Below are positions 25,497 through 34,431 of a DNA stretch of 64,000 bases, in pieces. Origin of the DNA: Bacteroidota bacterium (lineage in GTDB: Bacteria > Bacteroidota > Bacteroidia > Palsa-965). Each line of letters starts with the position of its first letter. The stretch's first letter is position 1. Both the position numbers and the translations under genes were made by a program. The notes below the pieces were generated by a model that was not told the DNA's origin, did not search any database, and saw nothing but the letters and a program-made list of their open reading frames with translations. The DNA is taken from the NCBI GenBank assembly GCA_013298545.1, contig JAAFIA010000006.1:24500-88499 (forward strand), in the 5' to 3' direction.

Positions 25497-28286
25497 ATGA
25501 AATTATTACACACAGTAAAAACACAAATCATGTTGAAAAAAGCATTACTTACACTTTGTTTTGTTGTTGCAGGATTCATGATCAGCAATGCACAAATCAT
25601 CAAATCGGGCAATATCGTTGCCAACGAAACGTGGACCAATAACAACATTTACTTGCTTAGTGGCTGGGTTTATGTTAAAGCTGGTGTTACACTAACCATT
25701 CAACCAGGAACAATCATCAAAGGCGATTTCGTTTCTAAAGGTACTTTAATCATTGAGCGCGATGCTAAAATCATTGCAAACGGAACAGTTGATCAGCCTA
25801 TTGTATTCACTTCACAAAAAGCTGTTGGCCAACGTAGTTATGGCGACTGGGGCGGGGTAATCATTTGCGGTCGTGCGAGTGTTAACCTTCCAGCAAACGT
25901 TGCAAATAACACGGTAGCTGGCGAAGGCATTATTGAAGGCGGTGTTGGTTCGTACTACGGTGGTGGTACAAATCCAAACGATGACGATAGCTCTGGCGTA
26001 TTGCGTTATGTGCGTATCGAATATCCGGGTGTTGCTTTTCAACCCAATAGCGAAATCAATGGTTTAACGATGGGTGGCGTTGGCCGCAAAACCGTTATTG
26101 AACACATTCAGGTTTCATATTCAGGCGATGACTCCTACGAATTTTTCGGCGGTACCGTAAATGCTAAATGGTTGATCGCTTATCGCGGTTGGGATGATGA
26201 TTTCGATACGGATAATGGTTATCGTGGCAACATCCAATTTGGCGTATCTGTGCGCGACCCAAACATCGCTGACCAATCTGGATCAAATGGTTTTGAGTCT
26301 GACAACGACGCAACAGGTACTGGTAATACACCAATCACACAACCTATTTTCTCAAACATGACATTGATTGGACCTTATGTCAACAATGGAACCATCAACA
26401 GCAATTATCGTCGCGCACTTCACTTGCGTCGCAATACACGTACGTGCACTTACAATTCGGTTTTCTGTGGTTACCCAACTGGTTTGTTGATTGAAAGTAC
26501 AACCACACAAACCAATGCAACCAATGGCGATTTGCAGTTCCGCAACTGTGTTTTAGCACAAATGCCAGATACGCTTGCGGCTACAACTGCTGCAAATCCA
26601 AACAACGTAAACGGCGCTTTCAATATCAGTTCTTGGTTTGCTACGGGTGGATTTAACAACCAAACAGTTGCTACAACGAGTGCCTTGTTGTTTAACAACA
26701 CCAGTTTGGCGACACCAGATTTACGTTTGGGTGCTGGCTCACCTTTATTGAGTGGTGCTTCTTTTTCCAACACCAATTTGACCAATTCATTCTTTACGCC
26801 TACTACCTACATCGGTGCTTTTGATGGAACAAACAACTGGACGGCTTGCTGGTCAGAATGGGATCCACAAAATCAGGCTTACAACGCCGCAATGAACAAC
26901 TCGTTTACAGCAACAGCAACTGCACAAGGAACAACAACATTCTGTCAAGGTGGTTCTGTTGTGCTTGATGCGACTACTGTTGGTGCCGCTTCATACTTGT
27001 GGAGCAACAATGCGACAACCGCATCGATCACCGCGACTACAAGCGGAACATATAGCTGCGTTGTTACCAAAACAAATGGCTGTACAGCAACGAGTAATGC
27101 CATTACGGTTACAGTGAATGCCCTTCCAACAGCACCCGTTGTTTCTGCAAACGGCCCTGTAACATTTTGTAATGGTGGAAACGTCATGTTGACATCAGAC
27201 GTTACTTCTGGTATTGTTTGGAGCAATGCGGCAACAACTGCTTCAATCACGGTAAATGCTTCCGGTATTTATGATGTTACCGTAACAGACGGAAATGGTT
27301 GCAGCAGCACTTCTGCCAGCACAACGGTTGTGGTGAATGCAAATCCAGCAGCACCAACAGTTACAGTAAACGGAAGCACCACATTCTGTACTGGCGATAG
27401 CGTTGAATTGGTATCAAGCCAAGCTTCTGGAAACACATGGAGCACAACAGAAACAACATCAAGCATTTGGGTTGATGCAACTGGAAATTACACTGTAACT
27501 TATACTGATGCCAATGGTTGCTCAGCAATCTCTAACAGCATTCAAGTTTCTGTAAGCAACTCGCCAGCTCCAACAGTGAGCATTACGGGCGCACTCGCAT
27601 TGTGTCCTGGTGAAACAGTAACATTGACCGCATCGGCATCTGATTCGTACCTCTGGAGCAATGGCGATACGACACAAAGTATTATTGTGAGCCAAGCGGG
27701 TTCTTATTTTGTTACAGTTACAAACAGCGATCCGTGCAACGGTGTTGGACAATCTCAAGCGGTAACAGTAGTATTGAATCCAGCGCCAACCGCAGGTTTC
27801 ACGTTCCAAACACAAAACAACGTAGTTACATTTACCAACACGTCAACGGGTGGCACTTTGTATAGCTGGGATTTTGGCGATCAGACACTATCTTCTGGTC
27901 AAAACCCACAACACGTTTACATCAGTAGCAACAGCTATACCGTTACGTTGATTGTAACCAATGCTGATGGATGTACCGATACGATTACACAAGTTGTTCC
28001 ATTCTTTGTTGGTGTAGAAGAAGTATCTGCATTGAACAGCCTCACGCTTTATCCTAACCCTGCAAGTGAGCAAGCAAATTTGGTGATTGATCTCAACAGT
28101 GCATCGGATGTAAACGTTGTCATCTTCAATATGGCTGGTCAAGTATTGGTTTCAGAAAAACAAGAAATGAGCGCGGGTACACAAACCCTGAATTTTGAAA
28201 CGGCTTCTTGGAGTTCTGGAATTTATTTCATTCAAATTCAAACAGGTGCTTCAACCAATACCTTGAAACTGGTTGTTCGCAACTAA
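25497..28286 (+). CDS. large T9SS-secreted surface protein with Ig-like and PKD domains
   Basis: 929 residues. A signal peptide ends near ISNAQ (about 33); a start at 25530 would shorten it by 11 residues and look more standard. Residues 35-450 form a beta-helix-like domain with many short hydrophobic repeats (TLTIQPGTIIKGD, NGLTMGGVGRKTVIEHIQV, WGGVIICGRA). Four Ig-like repeats follow (about 470-780), each with an FCxGxxV...W...T pattern, then a PKD domain (FTNTSTGGTLYSWDFGD, near 785-835) and a type A T9SS sorting domain (LYPNPASEQANLVIDL to the end). Proteins with this N-terminal domain often sit next to TonB receptors and phosphate-response genes in Bacteroidota. It is probably anchored at the cell surface and may bind or process a phosphorus-containing substrate, which is inference. 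It carries no recognisable catalytic motif. Confidence 0.87.
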   Translation: MKLLHTVKTQIMLKKALLTLCFVVAGFMISNAQIIKSGNIVANETWTNNNIYLLSGWVYVKAGVTLTIQPGTIIKGDFVSKGTLIIERDAKIIANGTVDQPIVFTSQKAVGQRSYGDWGGVIICGRASVNLPANVANNTVAGEGIIEGGVGSYYGGGTNPNDDDSSGVLRYVRIEYPGVAFQPNSEINGLTMGGVGRKTVIEHIQVSYSGDDSYEFFGGTVNAKWLIAYRGWDDDFDTDNGYRGNIQFGVSVRDPNIADQSGSNGFESDNDATGTGNTPITQPIFSNMTLIGPYVNNGTINSNYRRALHLRRNTRTCTYNSVFCGYPTGLLIESTTTQTNATNGDLQFRNCVLAQMPDTLAATTAANPNNVNGAFNISSWFATGGFNNQTVATTSALLFNNTSLATPDLRLGAGSPLLSGASFSNTNLTNSFFTPTTYIGAFDGTNNWTACWSEWDPQNQAYNAAMNNSFTATATAQGTTTFCQGGSVVLDATTVGAASYLWSNNATTASITATTSGTYSCVVTKTNGCTATSNAITVTVNALPTAPVVSANGPVTFCNGGNVMLTSDVTSGIVWSNAATTASITVNASGIYDVTVTDGNGCSSTSASTTVVVNANPAAPTVTVNGSTTFCTGDSVELVSSQASGNTWSTTETTSSIWVDATGNYTVTYTDANGCSAISNSIQVSVSNSPAPTVSITGALALCPGETVTLTASASDSYLWSNGDTTQSIIVSQAGSYFVTVTNSDPCNGVGQSQAVTVVLNPAPTAGFTFQTQNNVVTFTNTSTGGTLYSWDFGDQTLSSGQNPQHVYISSNSYTVTLIVTNADGCTDTITQVVPFFVGVEEVSALNSLTLYPNPASEQANLVIDLNSASDVNVVIFNMAGQVLVSEKQEMSAGTQTLNFETASWSSGIYFIQIQTGASTNTLKLVVRN

Positions 28287-28310
28287 ATCTGATTTTCTTC
28301 TTATAAATAA

Positions 28311-28343
28311 AAAACGGTTGCTTCTCACAGCAACCGTTTTTTT
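28311..28343 (+). terminator. Rho-independent terminator
   Basis: AAAACGGTTGC and GCAACCGTTTT form a perfect 11-bp stem over TTCTCACA and run into T residues. Confidence 0.88.
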
Positions 28344-28469
28344 ATTTGATACGCAACCATTCATCGGCAAAAACTTACACTTCACCGATTTTAGAAGTGT
28401 CTTATTTGAAAATTACGATATTTGGCACACCTATTGAAATTTACTGACAAACTAAAAAACCACACCACT

Positions 28470-28940
28470 ATGAAACGTATGTTGATTGCATTCTTGATGC
28501 TTGCCTCTACAACACTTGCTTTTGCACAGGAAAAAGGCAAAGGACCAAAAACGCCTGAGCAACGCGCCGATGCGTATGCTGCGCGCATGGAAAAAAACCT
28601 AACGCTCAACGCTGATCAAAAAACAAAAGTTCGTGATCTCGCACTAGCTCGTGCTAAGAAAATGGATGAATTGCGCGCACAATACAAAGGCCAAGACAAG
28701 AAAGTATGGCAAGCTGAACGTAAAAAAGCGCAACAAGATTTTCATGCAGGAATGAAATCGACACTTTCTCCTGAGCAATACACCAAATGGCTTGAACAAA
28801 AGAAAAAACAAGCTGCCAACAAAGCAAAAGGTAAAGGCAAGGGTAAAGGCAAAGGAAAAGGTGCTGCAACTACTGGAACAACCGGAACAACTGGCGATGA
28901 TAATGCTGAAGACAACGATCCTGAATTGGATGGCGAATAA
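28470..28940 (+). CDS. exported Spy/CpxP-like protein with Gly-Lys repeat tail
   Basis: 156 residues from the ATG at 28470, which starts a signal peptide ending AFAQ (about 1-20). The middle is a charged helical region in the style of Spy/CpxP and DUF4890: RMEKNLTLNADQKTKV (about 40-55) and TLSPEQYTKWLEQKKKQ (about 96-112), where LxLxxxQ is the family hallmark. Such proteins act as periplasmic chaperones or sensors of envelope stress. A KAKGKGKGKGKGKG block comes next, followed by a Thr-Gly repeat and an acidic end. The DNA of the tail is a short-period repeat (codons AAA GGC or AAG GGT). Its function in this organism is unproven. Confidence 0.75.
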   Translation: MKRMLIAFLMLASTTLAFAQEKGKGPKTPEQRADAYAARMEKNLTLNADQKTKVRDLALARAKKMDELRAQYKGQDKKVWQAERKKAQQDFHAGMKSTLSPEQYTKWLEQKKKQAANKAKGKGKGKGKGKGAATTGTTGTTGDDNAEDNDPELDGE

Positions 28941-28956
28941 TTAAAATCACAATATT

Positions 28957-28992
28957 AAAATGGCTGCTTATTCTAAATAGGCAGCCATTTTT
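28957..28992 (+). terminator. Rho-independent terminator
   Basis: AAAATGGCTGC and GCAGCCATTTT form the stem over a TTATTCTAAATAG loop, with a following T. It lies downstream of the Spy-like gene and upstream of the convergent lipoprotein gene. Confidence 0.85.
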
Positions 28993-29032
28993 GTTTTCGC
29001 AGTTGATTCAATCAAAACTAGAATTGATTAGA

Positions 29033-29671
29033 TCAAGCATTGCAGGGTTTACGAATATCAATAAACGTCAGGTACCAACTTCCATCAATCAACGAAAAAT
29101 AATAGCGATAATTTTCCGTATTGATTAATGTGCGACTAATCGTTTCGGCTGAAGCAGCTGCGGTTTTGGATTGTGCATCGGTAAGACCGGCATACTCCCA
29201 TATTTTCTGTGTTTTAAACGTATTGGTGAGCTGTGTAAAACAACCCGATTTGCTCCAGAAATTTTTTGCATCGCAATTGATTTCTGGCAAAGCTTCATCG
29301 AGTGGTGTGCAAATCATTTTATCGCGGCTTATAGGATAAAAACTTTTCTCTTTCTTAAGCTCTTCTATTTTCTTAATGTTTTGCATTTGTGGCATTGCGC
29401 CCTCTGCACGAATGATCCAAAGCCCATGAACGGGATGAATAAATGCGTTAAACAATTCGTCTTTTTCGCCCGAAGCCGCACCCACAAATGCGCTATACAT
29501 CCAATTAAACTGTTTGATTTCTGTTGACGGTTTAATATCCTCCGGAATGGATTGACGTGCTTGTGGAGAATCGCGAACAACTGAATCGGCTGTTTTTTGT
29601 GGTGGTTGATCGGAAGAGCAACTGCTCATCAAAAAAGCAATGGCGATAACGCTGGTAGAAAAACGGATCAT
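29033..29671 (-). CDS. lipoprotein of unknown function
   Basis: 212 residues with a lipoprotein signal (FLMSSC, Cys18). The mature part has no domain I recognise. It carries several Cys residues (ICTP, INCD, SGCF, KPCN), which could form disulfides outside the cytoplasm, and a C-terminal YRYYFSLIDGSWYLTFIDI stretch that suggests a compact beta domain. An upstream TATCTTTCG is a near -7 element. It stands alone between two genes on the other strand. Confidence 0.75.
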   Translation of the reverse strand: MIRFSTSVIAIAFLMSSCSSDQPPQKTADSVVRDSPQARQSIPEDIKPSTEIKQFNWMYSAFVGAASGEKDELFNAFIHPVHGLWIIRAEGAMPQMQNIKKIEELKKEKSFYPISRDKMICTPLDEALPEINCDAKNFWSKSGCFTQLTNTFKTQKIWEYAGLTDAQSKTAAASAETISRTLINTENYRYYFSLIDGSWYLTFIDIRKPCNA

Positions 29672-29791
29672 ATCAAGAGATTTACACCGCGAAAGATAAG
29701 ACCATTTTAGCTTTTTCGGGCAGTTTACGAATAGAGATTGGTAATCGGACTTATTTTTATGGAATTTGCGATGTATTTGCGTTATTGGGAT

Positions 29792-30457
29792 ATGATACGC
29801 TTGTCTATTTTCCTCGTTTTTCTATGTGGCTCCGGGTTACTAGCGGCTACTGAGCTATACGATTCGCTCGGTCGTTTACACATTGATTCAAGCTACCGCA
29901 TTACCGCGCGCCAGCTTGCGCGTTGGAATCAAGTTGAATTGAAACTACAACAAGCCATCGAAAAAGATTTTCGTTACGCTGAAATAGCGCGCGAAAATGA
30001 AATGGAAACCAAATTGCTACTCGCGCTTACGGTTGATACGGGTGGAAATATTATTGCTGTTTCAAGAGTTCTATTTGTTGACTCCAGTGCTGCACCGTTT
30101 ATAAATAACCACACATTTCAGCAAGCACAAAAAATCATCGCTTACACAAATTTGAAAGCCGAATTAAAATTCCGGCCTTTCCCAGGCAAATACACCCAAA
30201 CATATTACTTACCGTTTTATGTTGCCGTTGTTAAAGAACAAACATCACGCTTATTTTATCGTGGCTGGATGTACCATCAAATCAAAGCAGATGAGCCAAT
30301 AAATAAACTTGAAAGAGTAGTTTGTCATTTCCCCAGCACCACCAACCTGTATCGTTCGCCAAGTTCCAGAAACCAAACCGCTCCATTGGTGGCAACGGCT
30401 GTTTCAAAAAACACGAAACAGAAAGTCAACAGCCTGATTATCGGATTTTTACACTAA
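29792..30457 (+). CDS. exported protein of unknown function, TonB-C-like
   Basis: 221 residues from the ATG at 29792, which begins a good signal peptide (MIRLSIFLVFLCGSGLLAA). Earlier in-frame starts at 29738 (TTG), 29759 and 29771 (ATG) add a non-hydrophobic N-terminus and are less likely. The central part (METKLLLALTVDTGGNIIAV near 80-100) has the strand-turn pattern of a TonB C-terminal domain, as in energy-transducer-like proteins, but the match is weak. The C-terminal third is basic and without recognised motifs. Confidence 0.55.
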   Translation: MIRLSIFLVFLCGSGLLAATELYDSLGRLHIDSSYRITARQLARWNQVELKLQQAIEKDFRYAEIARENEMETKLLLALTVDTGGNIIAVSRVLFVDSSAAPFINNHTFQQAQKIIAYTNLKAELKFRPFPGKYTQTYYLPFYVAVVKEQTSRLFYRGWMYHQIKADEPINKLERVVCHFPSTTNLYRSPSSRNQTAPLVATAVSKNTKQKVNSLIIGFLH

Positions 30458-30484
30458 AAAAGCCTTTGTTTTTATTTTTGGCAT

Positions 30485-30492
30485 TAGTTTTG
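30485..30492 (+). promoter_or_regulatory. -7 element TAGTTTTG
   Basis: Exact TAnnTTTG match 31 bp before the ATG at 30524. Confidence 0.5.
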
Positions 30493-30523
30493 TCTTACCT
30501 TGAGTAACTAATACACAAAGAAC

Positions 30524-30796
30524 ATGAAAAAGTTAGGTCTTATGCTGGCCTTCACGGCCTTCTTCGCCATTGCTGCTTCTGCACAAGACGATAAAAAACT
30601 TGCTAAAAAGCCCGTTGCTAAACCCGCTCCGGCTCAAACTACCAAAGACGCACCTGCAACAACAACTACTGCGCCCGACGACAAGCCCAAAACAGTTGCC
30701 GCTCCTCGCAAAAAAATTGTTGCCAACAAACGCGTTGCTGTAAAAGCAAAACCCGCTCCTAAAAACGATAAGCCTCAGCTTACCGAATCGAAATAA
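30524..30796 (+). CDS. small exported Ala/Lys/Pro-rich protein
   Basis: 90 residues: a clear signal peptide (about 1-21, ending ASAQ) and a low-complexity tail of Lys, Ala, Pro and Thr (KKPVAKPAPAQTTKDAP). No folded domain is visible. The strong promoter and the terminator after it argue it is a real gene, not a chance frame. Such basic, disordered periplasmic proteins are common in this phylum, without a known role. Confidence 0.6.
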   Translation: MKKLGLMLAFTAFFAIAASAQDDKKLAKKPVAKPAPAQTTKDAPATTTTAPDDKPKTVAAPRKKIVANKRVAVKAKPAPKNDKPQLTESK

Positions 30797-30880
30797 CCGA
30801 ACCGTGTGTTCGATCGGGGTTGTCCGGCGGTTTGTTGAACGACATACAGCAGGACAATCCTTCCCAATTGGGGAAAACTA

Positions 30881-30918
30881 AAAACGCATGCTTACACTCC
30901 GTAAGTGTGCGTTTTTTT
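30881..30918. terminator. Rho-independent terminator
   Basis: AAAACGCA-TG-CTTAC pairs with GTAAG-TG-TGCGTTTT over ACTCC, followed by T residues. It lies between the small basic protein and the convergent PLP enzyme, whose stop overlaps its far end. Confidence 0.8.
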
Positions 30919-31795
30919 ATGGTGTAAGACGAAAGCCGCCAGTATGAATGGCTAATATTTTTTTGCCATCCCACATGCCCAACTTTATTTCTTCGAGCAA
31001 ACCGTAAATCATTTTTCCGGTGTAAACAGAATCGAGCGTTAATTGAAATTCTGTTTGCATACGCAACATAAACTGGAGCAATTCTTCAGTTGTTTTGGCA
31101 TAACCTCCACACATTCCAGCCGCACTCAACGACCAGTTTTTTTGTTCGCACCATGAACCGATATTTTTTTCAAGCGTCGGCAAATCATCTAAAACAGCAA
31201 ACCCGCGCACATGTTGCTGTGCGTGCATGCTACGTGCAATTCCCGCAAGCGTTGTCCCCGTTCCCACCGCACATGCCAACACGTCAAATTCGTTGCATTC
31301 CTCAGACAAAAGTTCTTCGCATCCTTTTACGCCAAGCGCATTTGCTCCACCTTCAGGAATGATAAAATGCGTAGGGAATTTTTTTTGCCAATTCATCATC
31401 CATTTCAATTCATCACGCCTTGCGTATTCCGAACGACTGATAAAAATTAATTGCATGCCCTGAGCTTCGCAAAACAAAATCACATCGCTCGGTGTTGAAG
31501 CGCGCTCGCCACGCACAATGCCAATGGTTTCAAAACCATAAATTTTTCCAGCAGCAGCAGTTGCCGCTAAATGATTGGAATAGGCACCGCCAAAAGTCAA
31601 CACCCCTTTTTGGGAATCGGCGCGCATCGCATCGATGTTGTATTTCAATTTAAATGGTTTATTTCCGTTTAGCTGCGGATGAAGCGGCTGCGGAAAGTAA
31701 ACCATCAATTCAACACCGTGCTGCTGACATGCAGGAAGTACGAGTCGGCGAGTTTCCAAAATTGCGTCCTTGAACCAATTTGTTTTTTTGTTCAC
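30917..31795 (-). CDS. PLP-dependent ACC deaminase/D-cysteine desulfhydrase family enzyme
   Basis: 292 residues from the GTG at 31795; an upstream TTG at 31816 would add seven residues. The fold-type II PLP motif is visible: the lysine of NGNKPFKLKYN (Schiff-base site, near 48-52), then GGAYSNHLAATAAAG, which cradles the phosphate side with Ser-Asn-His, and GTGTTLAGIARSM. The family includes 1-aminocyclopropane-1-carboxylate deaminase and D-cysteine desulfhydrase, which release ammonia and, for the second, sulfide. The N-terminal region lacks the usual KREDL stretch (it reads MVYFPQPL). The true substrate cannot be told from sequence. Confidence 0.82.
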   Translation of the reverse strand: MNKKTNWFKDAILETRRLVLPACQQHGVELMVYFPQPLHPQLNGNKPFKLKYNIDAMRADSQKGVLTFGGAYSNHLAATAAAGKIYGFETIGIVRGERASTPSDVILFCEAQGMQLIFISRSEYARRDELKWMMNWQKKFPTHFIIPEGGANALGVKGCEELLSEECNEFDVLACAVGTGTTLAGIARSMHAQQHVRGFAVLDDLPTLEKNIGSWCEQKNWSLSAAGMCGGYAKTTEELLQFMLRMQTEFQLTLDSVYTGKMIYGLLEEIKLGMWDGKKILAIHTGGFRLTP

Positions 31796-31907
31796 GGTAA
31801 AAATACAGTTTAGCAAACAAAATCAAACCGATGCCGAAAACAGAAACATTTCTACATTACCCGTATTTTTATTAATTTAGTCTTTAAATCAATTAACCCC
31901 CAGTATC

Positions 31908-33545
31908 ATGTTTCCAAAAAAACACATCCTGCTACTAGGTTTGTTGTGCATTGCATTCTATGCACATACACAAATCTTGACCTCCTCCAATCTTCCGATC
32001 GTCGTCATCAACACCCTTAATAATCAACCCATTCTCGACGATCCGAAAATTATGGCCGATATGGGCATTATTTACAATGGCCCGAATATTCGAAACTACC
32101 TGACTGATCCGTTCAACGATTACAATGGAAAAATTGGAATTGAAATGCGCGGATCGAGTTCACAATATTTATTTCCCAAAAAATCGTATGGCTTTGAATG
32201 TTGGGACGCACTAGGAAATGAAATCGATCTACCCATACTCGGCATGCCCGCCGAAAGCGATTGGTGCTTAATTGCGAACTACGCGGACAAATCACTTAGT
32301 AACAATACGCTCACCTATTCTACTTGGACGAAAATGGGCTGGTGGGGCCCGCGGAGCATGAGTGTGGAATTGATGCTCAATGGCGTGTATCAAGGCGTAT
32401 ATCTTGTGGTAGAAAAAGTGAAACGCGGTGCAAATCGAATCGACATTGCCAACCTGCAACCAGCTGATACAACTGGCGATGATCTAACAGGCGGCTATGT
32501 GCTGAAAAAAGATCAACCTACCGGATCGCAGGATTGGGGATGGTATTCCAATTATCAATGCTATGGTATTTATGCTGTTGGCATATATCCGTATTACAAC
32601 TGTATCGATCCCGGCATCAATTCGATACAACCGCAGCAAGAGGCCTACATCGCGGCGTATGTGGATAGTTTTGAAACGGCTTTACACAATCATAATTTCG
32701 ATCCGGTAACGGGCTGGCAGCATTTTGCAGACATTCATTCCTTTGTCGATTTTTTTATCCTGCAAGAGTTGGCCAAGAATGTGGACGGCTATCGCATCAG
32801 CATGTATTTTTATAAAGATAAAAACAGCAATGGCGGAAAATTGACGATGGGCGTGGTCTGGGATTTTGATCTCGCTTGGCGCAACTGTTATGTGAATGAT
32901 GCGCATATTGACACCGGATTTTATTGGCCCAATGGCGATTATTTTTGGAGCAACAATGCTTCACCTGCTTGGTGGAATCATTTGTGGCAAGACAGTCTTT
33001 TTACTTCTGCTTTGCGCTGCCGTTGGGACGAACTCAAAACCACAACACTCAGTATCGCCAGTTTACAAGCAGATGCAGATTCGATGTACAATCATTTGTA
33101 CGAAAGTCAACAACGAAATTTTTCTACTTGGCCAATACTCGGACAAACGGTTTGCCTTGAACCAACGCCTATACCCACAACTTATCTTGGAGAAATTGAC
33201 GAACTTAAAAATTGGATGTCTGATCGCTGGGTTTGGCTGGATGCACATATCCCTGGTATTTGCAATCCTGCGAGCATCGCTGAAACAGATGCGACTAGCA
33301 GCATCAAAACTTGGCCCAATCCGTTTACCGATGAAGTGCAAGTACAAATGAATACAGCAAGTAATGAGCCTGTTACCATCACAATCACGGATTTGTCGGG
33401 AAGAATTGTGCAAACAGAAATTGCTAGACCTATCGGCGATGCAAAAATTGTTCGGTTAAATTTGGGTCATTTGGCTGCTGGGATGTATCAACTAACCGTC
33501 GAAGTAAATGGTATGAAAAATTGTACGTCTATCATCCGAAACTAG
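31908..33545 (+). CDS. secreted CotH-kinase family protein with T9SS sorting domain
   Basis: 545 residues. A signal peptide (about 1-22) leads into a CotH kinase domain: IEMRGSSSQ (near 76-84), KKSYGFE, ELMLNGVYQGVYLVVEKVKRG (ATP-side loop near 160-180), FVDFFILQELAKNVDGYRIS and the metal-binding VVWDFDLAW. CotH proteins are protein-kinase-like enzymes, known to phosphorylate spore-coat proteins in Bacillus and found as surface invasins in Mucorales. The C-terminal 80 residues are a T9SS type A sorting domain (TWPNPFTDEVQVQM), so the kinase would act outside the cell or at the surface. Substrate is unknown, and a secreted kinase needs external ATP, which is a puzzle. Confidence 0.88.
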   Translation: MFPKKHILLLGLLCIAFYAHTQILTSSNLPIVVINTLNNQPILDDPKIMADMGIIYNGPNIRNYLTDPFNDYNGKIGIEMRGSSSQYLFPKKSYGFECWDALGNEIDLPILGMPAESDWCLIANYADKSLSNNTLTYSTWTKMGWWGPRSMSVELMLNGVYQGVYLVVEKVKRGANRIDIANLQPADTTGDDLTGGYVLKKDQPTGSQDWGWYSNYQCYGIYAVGIYPYYNCIDPGINSIQPQQEAYIAAYVDSFETALHNHNFDPVTGWQHFADIHSFVDFFILQELAKNVDGYRISMYFYKDKNSNGGKLTMGVVWDFDLAWRNCYVNDAHIDTGFYWPNGDYFWSNNASPAWWNHLWQDSLFTSALRCRWDELKTTTLSIASLQADADSMYNHLYESQQRNFSTWPILGQTVCLEPTPIPTTYLGEIDELKNWMSDRWVWLDAHIPGICNPASIAETDATSSIKTWPNPFTDEVQVQMNTASNEPVTITITDLSGRIVQTEIARPIGDAKIVRLNLGHLAAGMYQLTVEVNGMKNCTSIIRN

Positions 33546-33672
33546 CAGGAATAAAGCTTGTAAAACATCAGCCTGTATTATTGTGATGGAGAAATAATTA
33601 AAACCGACAGCTTACCCCTCTGTTTTTTCATACCTTTCGTAAAAATTTCACACACACTAAAACTACTGACAC

Positions 33673-34119
33673 ATGTTTGAAAATCTGCTCAATCTCGTTA
33701 AGGAAAATGCTGGCGAAGCAATCGTCAACAATCCCGCAATTCCGAATGAACACAACGATGCTGCTATCGAAACAACCGGAAATTCGATTATGAATACCTT
33801 GAAATCGCAGGCATCGTCAGGCAATATGGATCAATTGATGAGTATGTTTAAAGGTGGTACACCTGACGCTTCTCACCCTGTTGTAAATAGTGTAAGTAGC
33901 AATGTTGTAACCGATTTGATGGGCAAATTTGGAATCGATCAAAACGCTGCTTCTGGCATTGCCTCTAAAATTATTCCACAAGTCATGAGCAAATTCGTCA
34001 ACAAAACCAATGATCCAAACGATAGTAGTTTTGATATTGGCGGCATTATGAGTTCACTTACTGGTGGCGGTGGTGCTGCTGGCGGAATTGGTGGAATGAT
34101 TTCAAATTTCTTAAAATAA
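33673..34119 (+). CDS. DUF937-like small protein
   Basis: 148 residues, no signal peptide. The start MFENLLNLVKENAGEAIVNN, the helix with SNVVTDLMGKFGIDQNAASG and the glycine-rich tail (SSLTGGGGAAGGIGGMISNFLK) resemble the DUF937/YidB-like group. The function of that group is not known. It is one gene with a strong terminator, and a near -7 element (TACCTTTCG) lies upstream at about 33631. Confidence 0.7.
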   Translation: MFENLLNLVKENAGEAIVNNPAIPNEHNDAAIETTGNSIMNTLKSQASSGNMDQLMSMFKGGTPDASHPVVNSVSSNVVTDLMGKFGIDQNAASGIASKIIPQVMSKFVNKTNDPNDSSFDIGGIMSSLTGGGGAAGGIGGMISNFLK

Positions 34120-34137
34120 GCCTTATAGAACAAATGA

Positions 34138-34169
34138 AACAGCGAATCGGTTCGATTCGCTGTTTTTTT
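34138..34169 (+). terminator. Rho-independent terminator
   Basis: AACAGCGAATC pairs with GATTCGCTGTT over GGTTC and ends in T residues. It is the end of the DUF937-like gene. Confidence 0.88.
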
Positions 34170-34213
34170 ATGTTTTAACAAGCCATCGCAAACAATTATC
34201 ACACCGCTTTCGG

Positions 34214-34221
34214 TACTTTTG
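34214..34221 (+). promoter_or_regulatory. -7 element TACTTTTG for the DUF5522-hutU pair
   Basis: Exact TAnnTTTG match ending 6 nt before the ATG at 34228, so the mRNA of this pair would have almost no leader. Confidence 0.55.
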
Positions 34222-34227
34222 CAATCC

Positions 34228-34410
34228 ATGTCCAGACTCAACAACCTCGATCCTGACGAATACTACTACACCAACGAAGGGTACGTTGTATTCACCGAAA
34301 AGTACCTGCTCAAACGCGGGTATTGTTGTCAGAATGGTTGCCGCCATTGCCCTTATGGGTTCAATAAAAAAACAGGGCGATTTGAAGACAAAAAAGGAGA
34401 TGGTAAATAA
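34228..34410 (+). CDS. DUF5522 small Cys-rich protein
   Basis: 60 residues from the ATG at 34228. It carries the DUF5522 layout: LDPDEYYYTNEGYVVFTEKY at the start, then a cysteine cluster C-C-x3-C-x2-C (residues 33, 34, 38 and 41) in YCCQNGCRHCPYGF, likely a metal or iron-sulfur site. The role is not known. Its stop is followed directly by an ATG frame for urocanase, so both genes are in one unit. Confidence 0.85.
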   Translation: MSRLNNLDPDEYYYTNEGYVVFTEKYLLKRGYCCQNGCRHCPYGFNKKTGRFEDKKGDGK

Positions 34411-34431
34411 ATGATATTTCCGATTGAAGCA

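Noticed and set aside
34141..34169. GGTTCGATTC that looks like a tRNA T-loop
   Set aside because: It is the loop and arm of the terminator after the DUF937-like gene. No acceptor, D or anticodon arm is present upstream.
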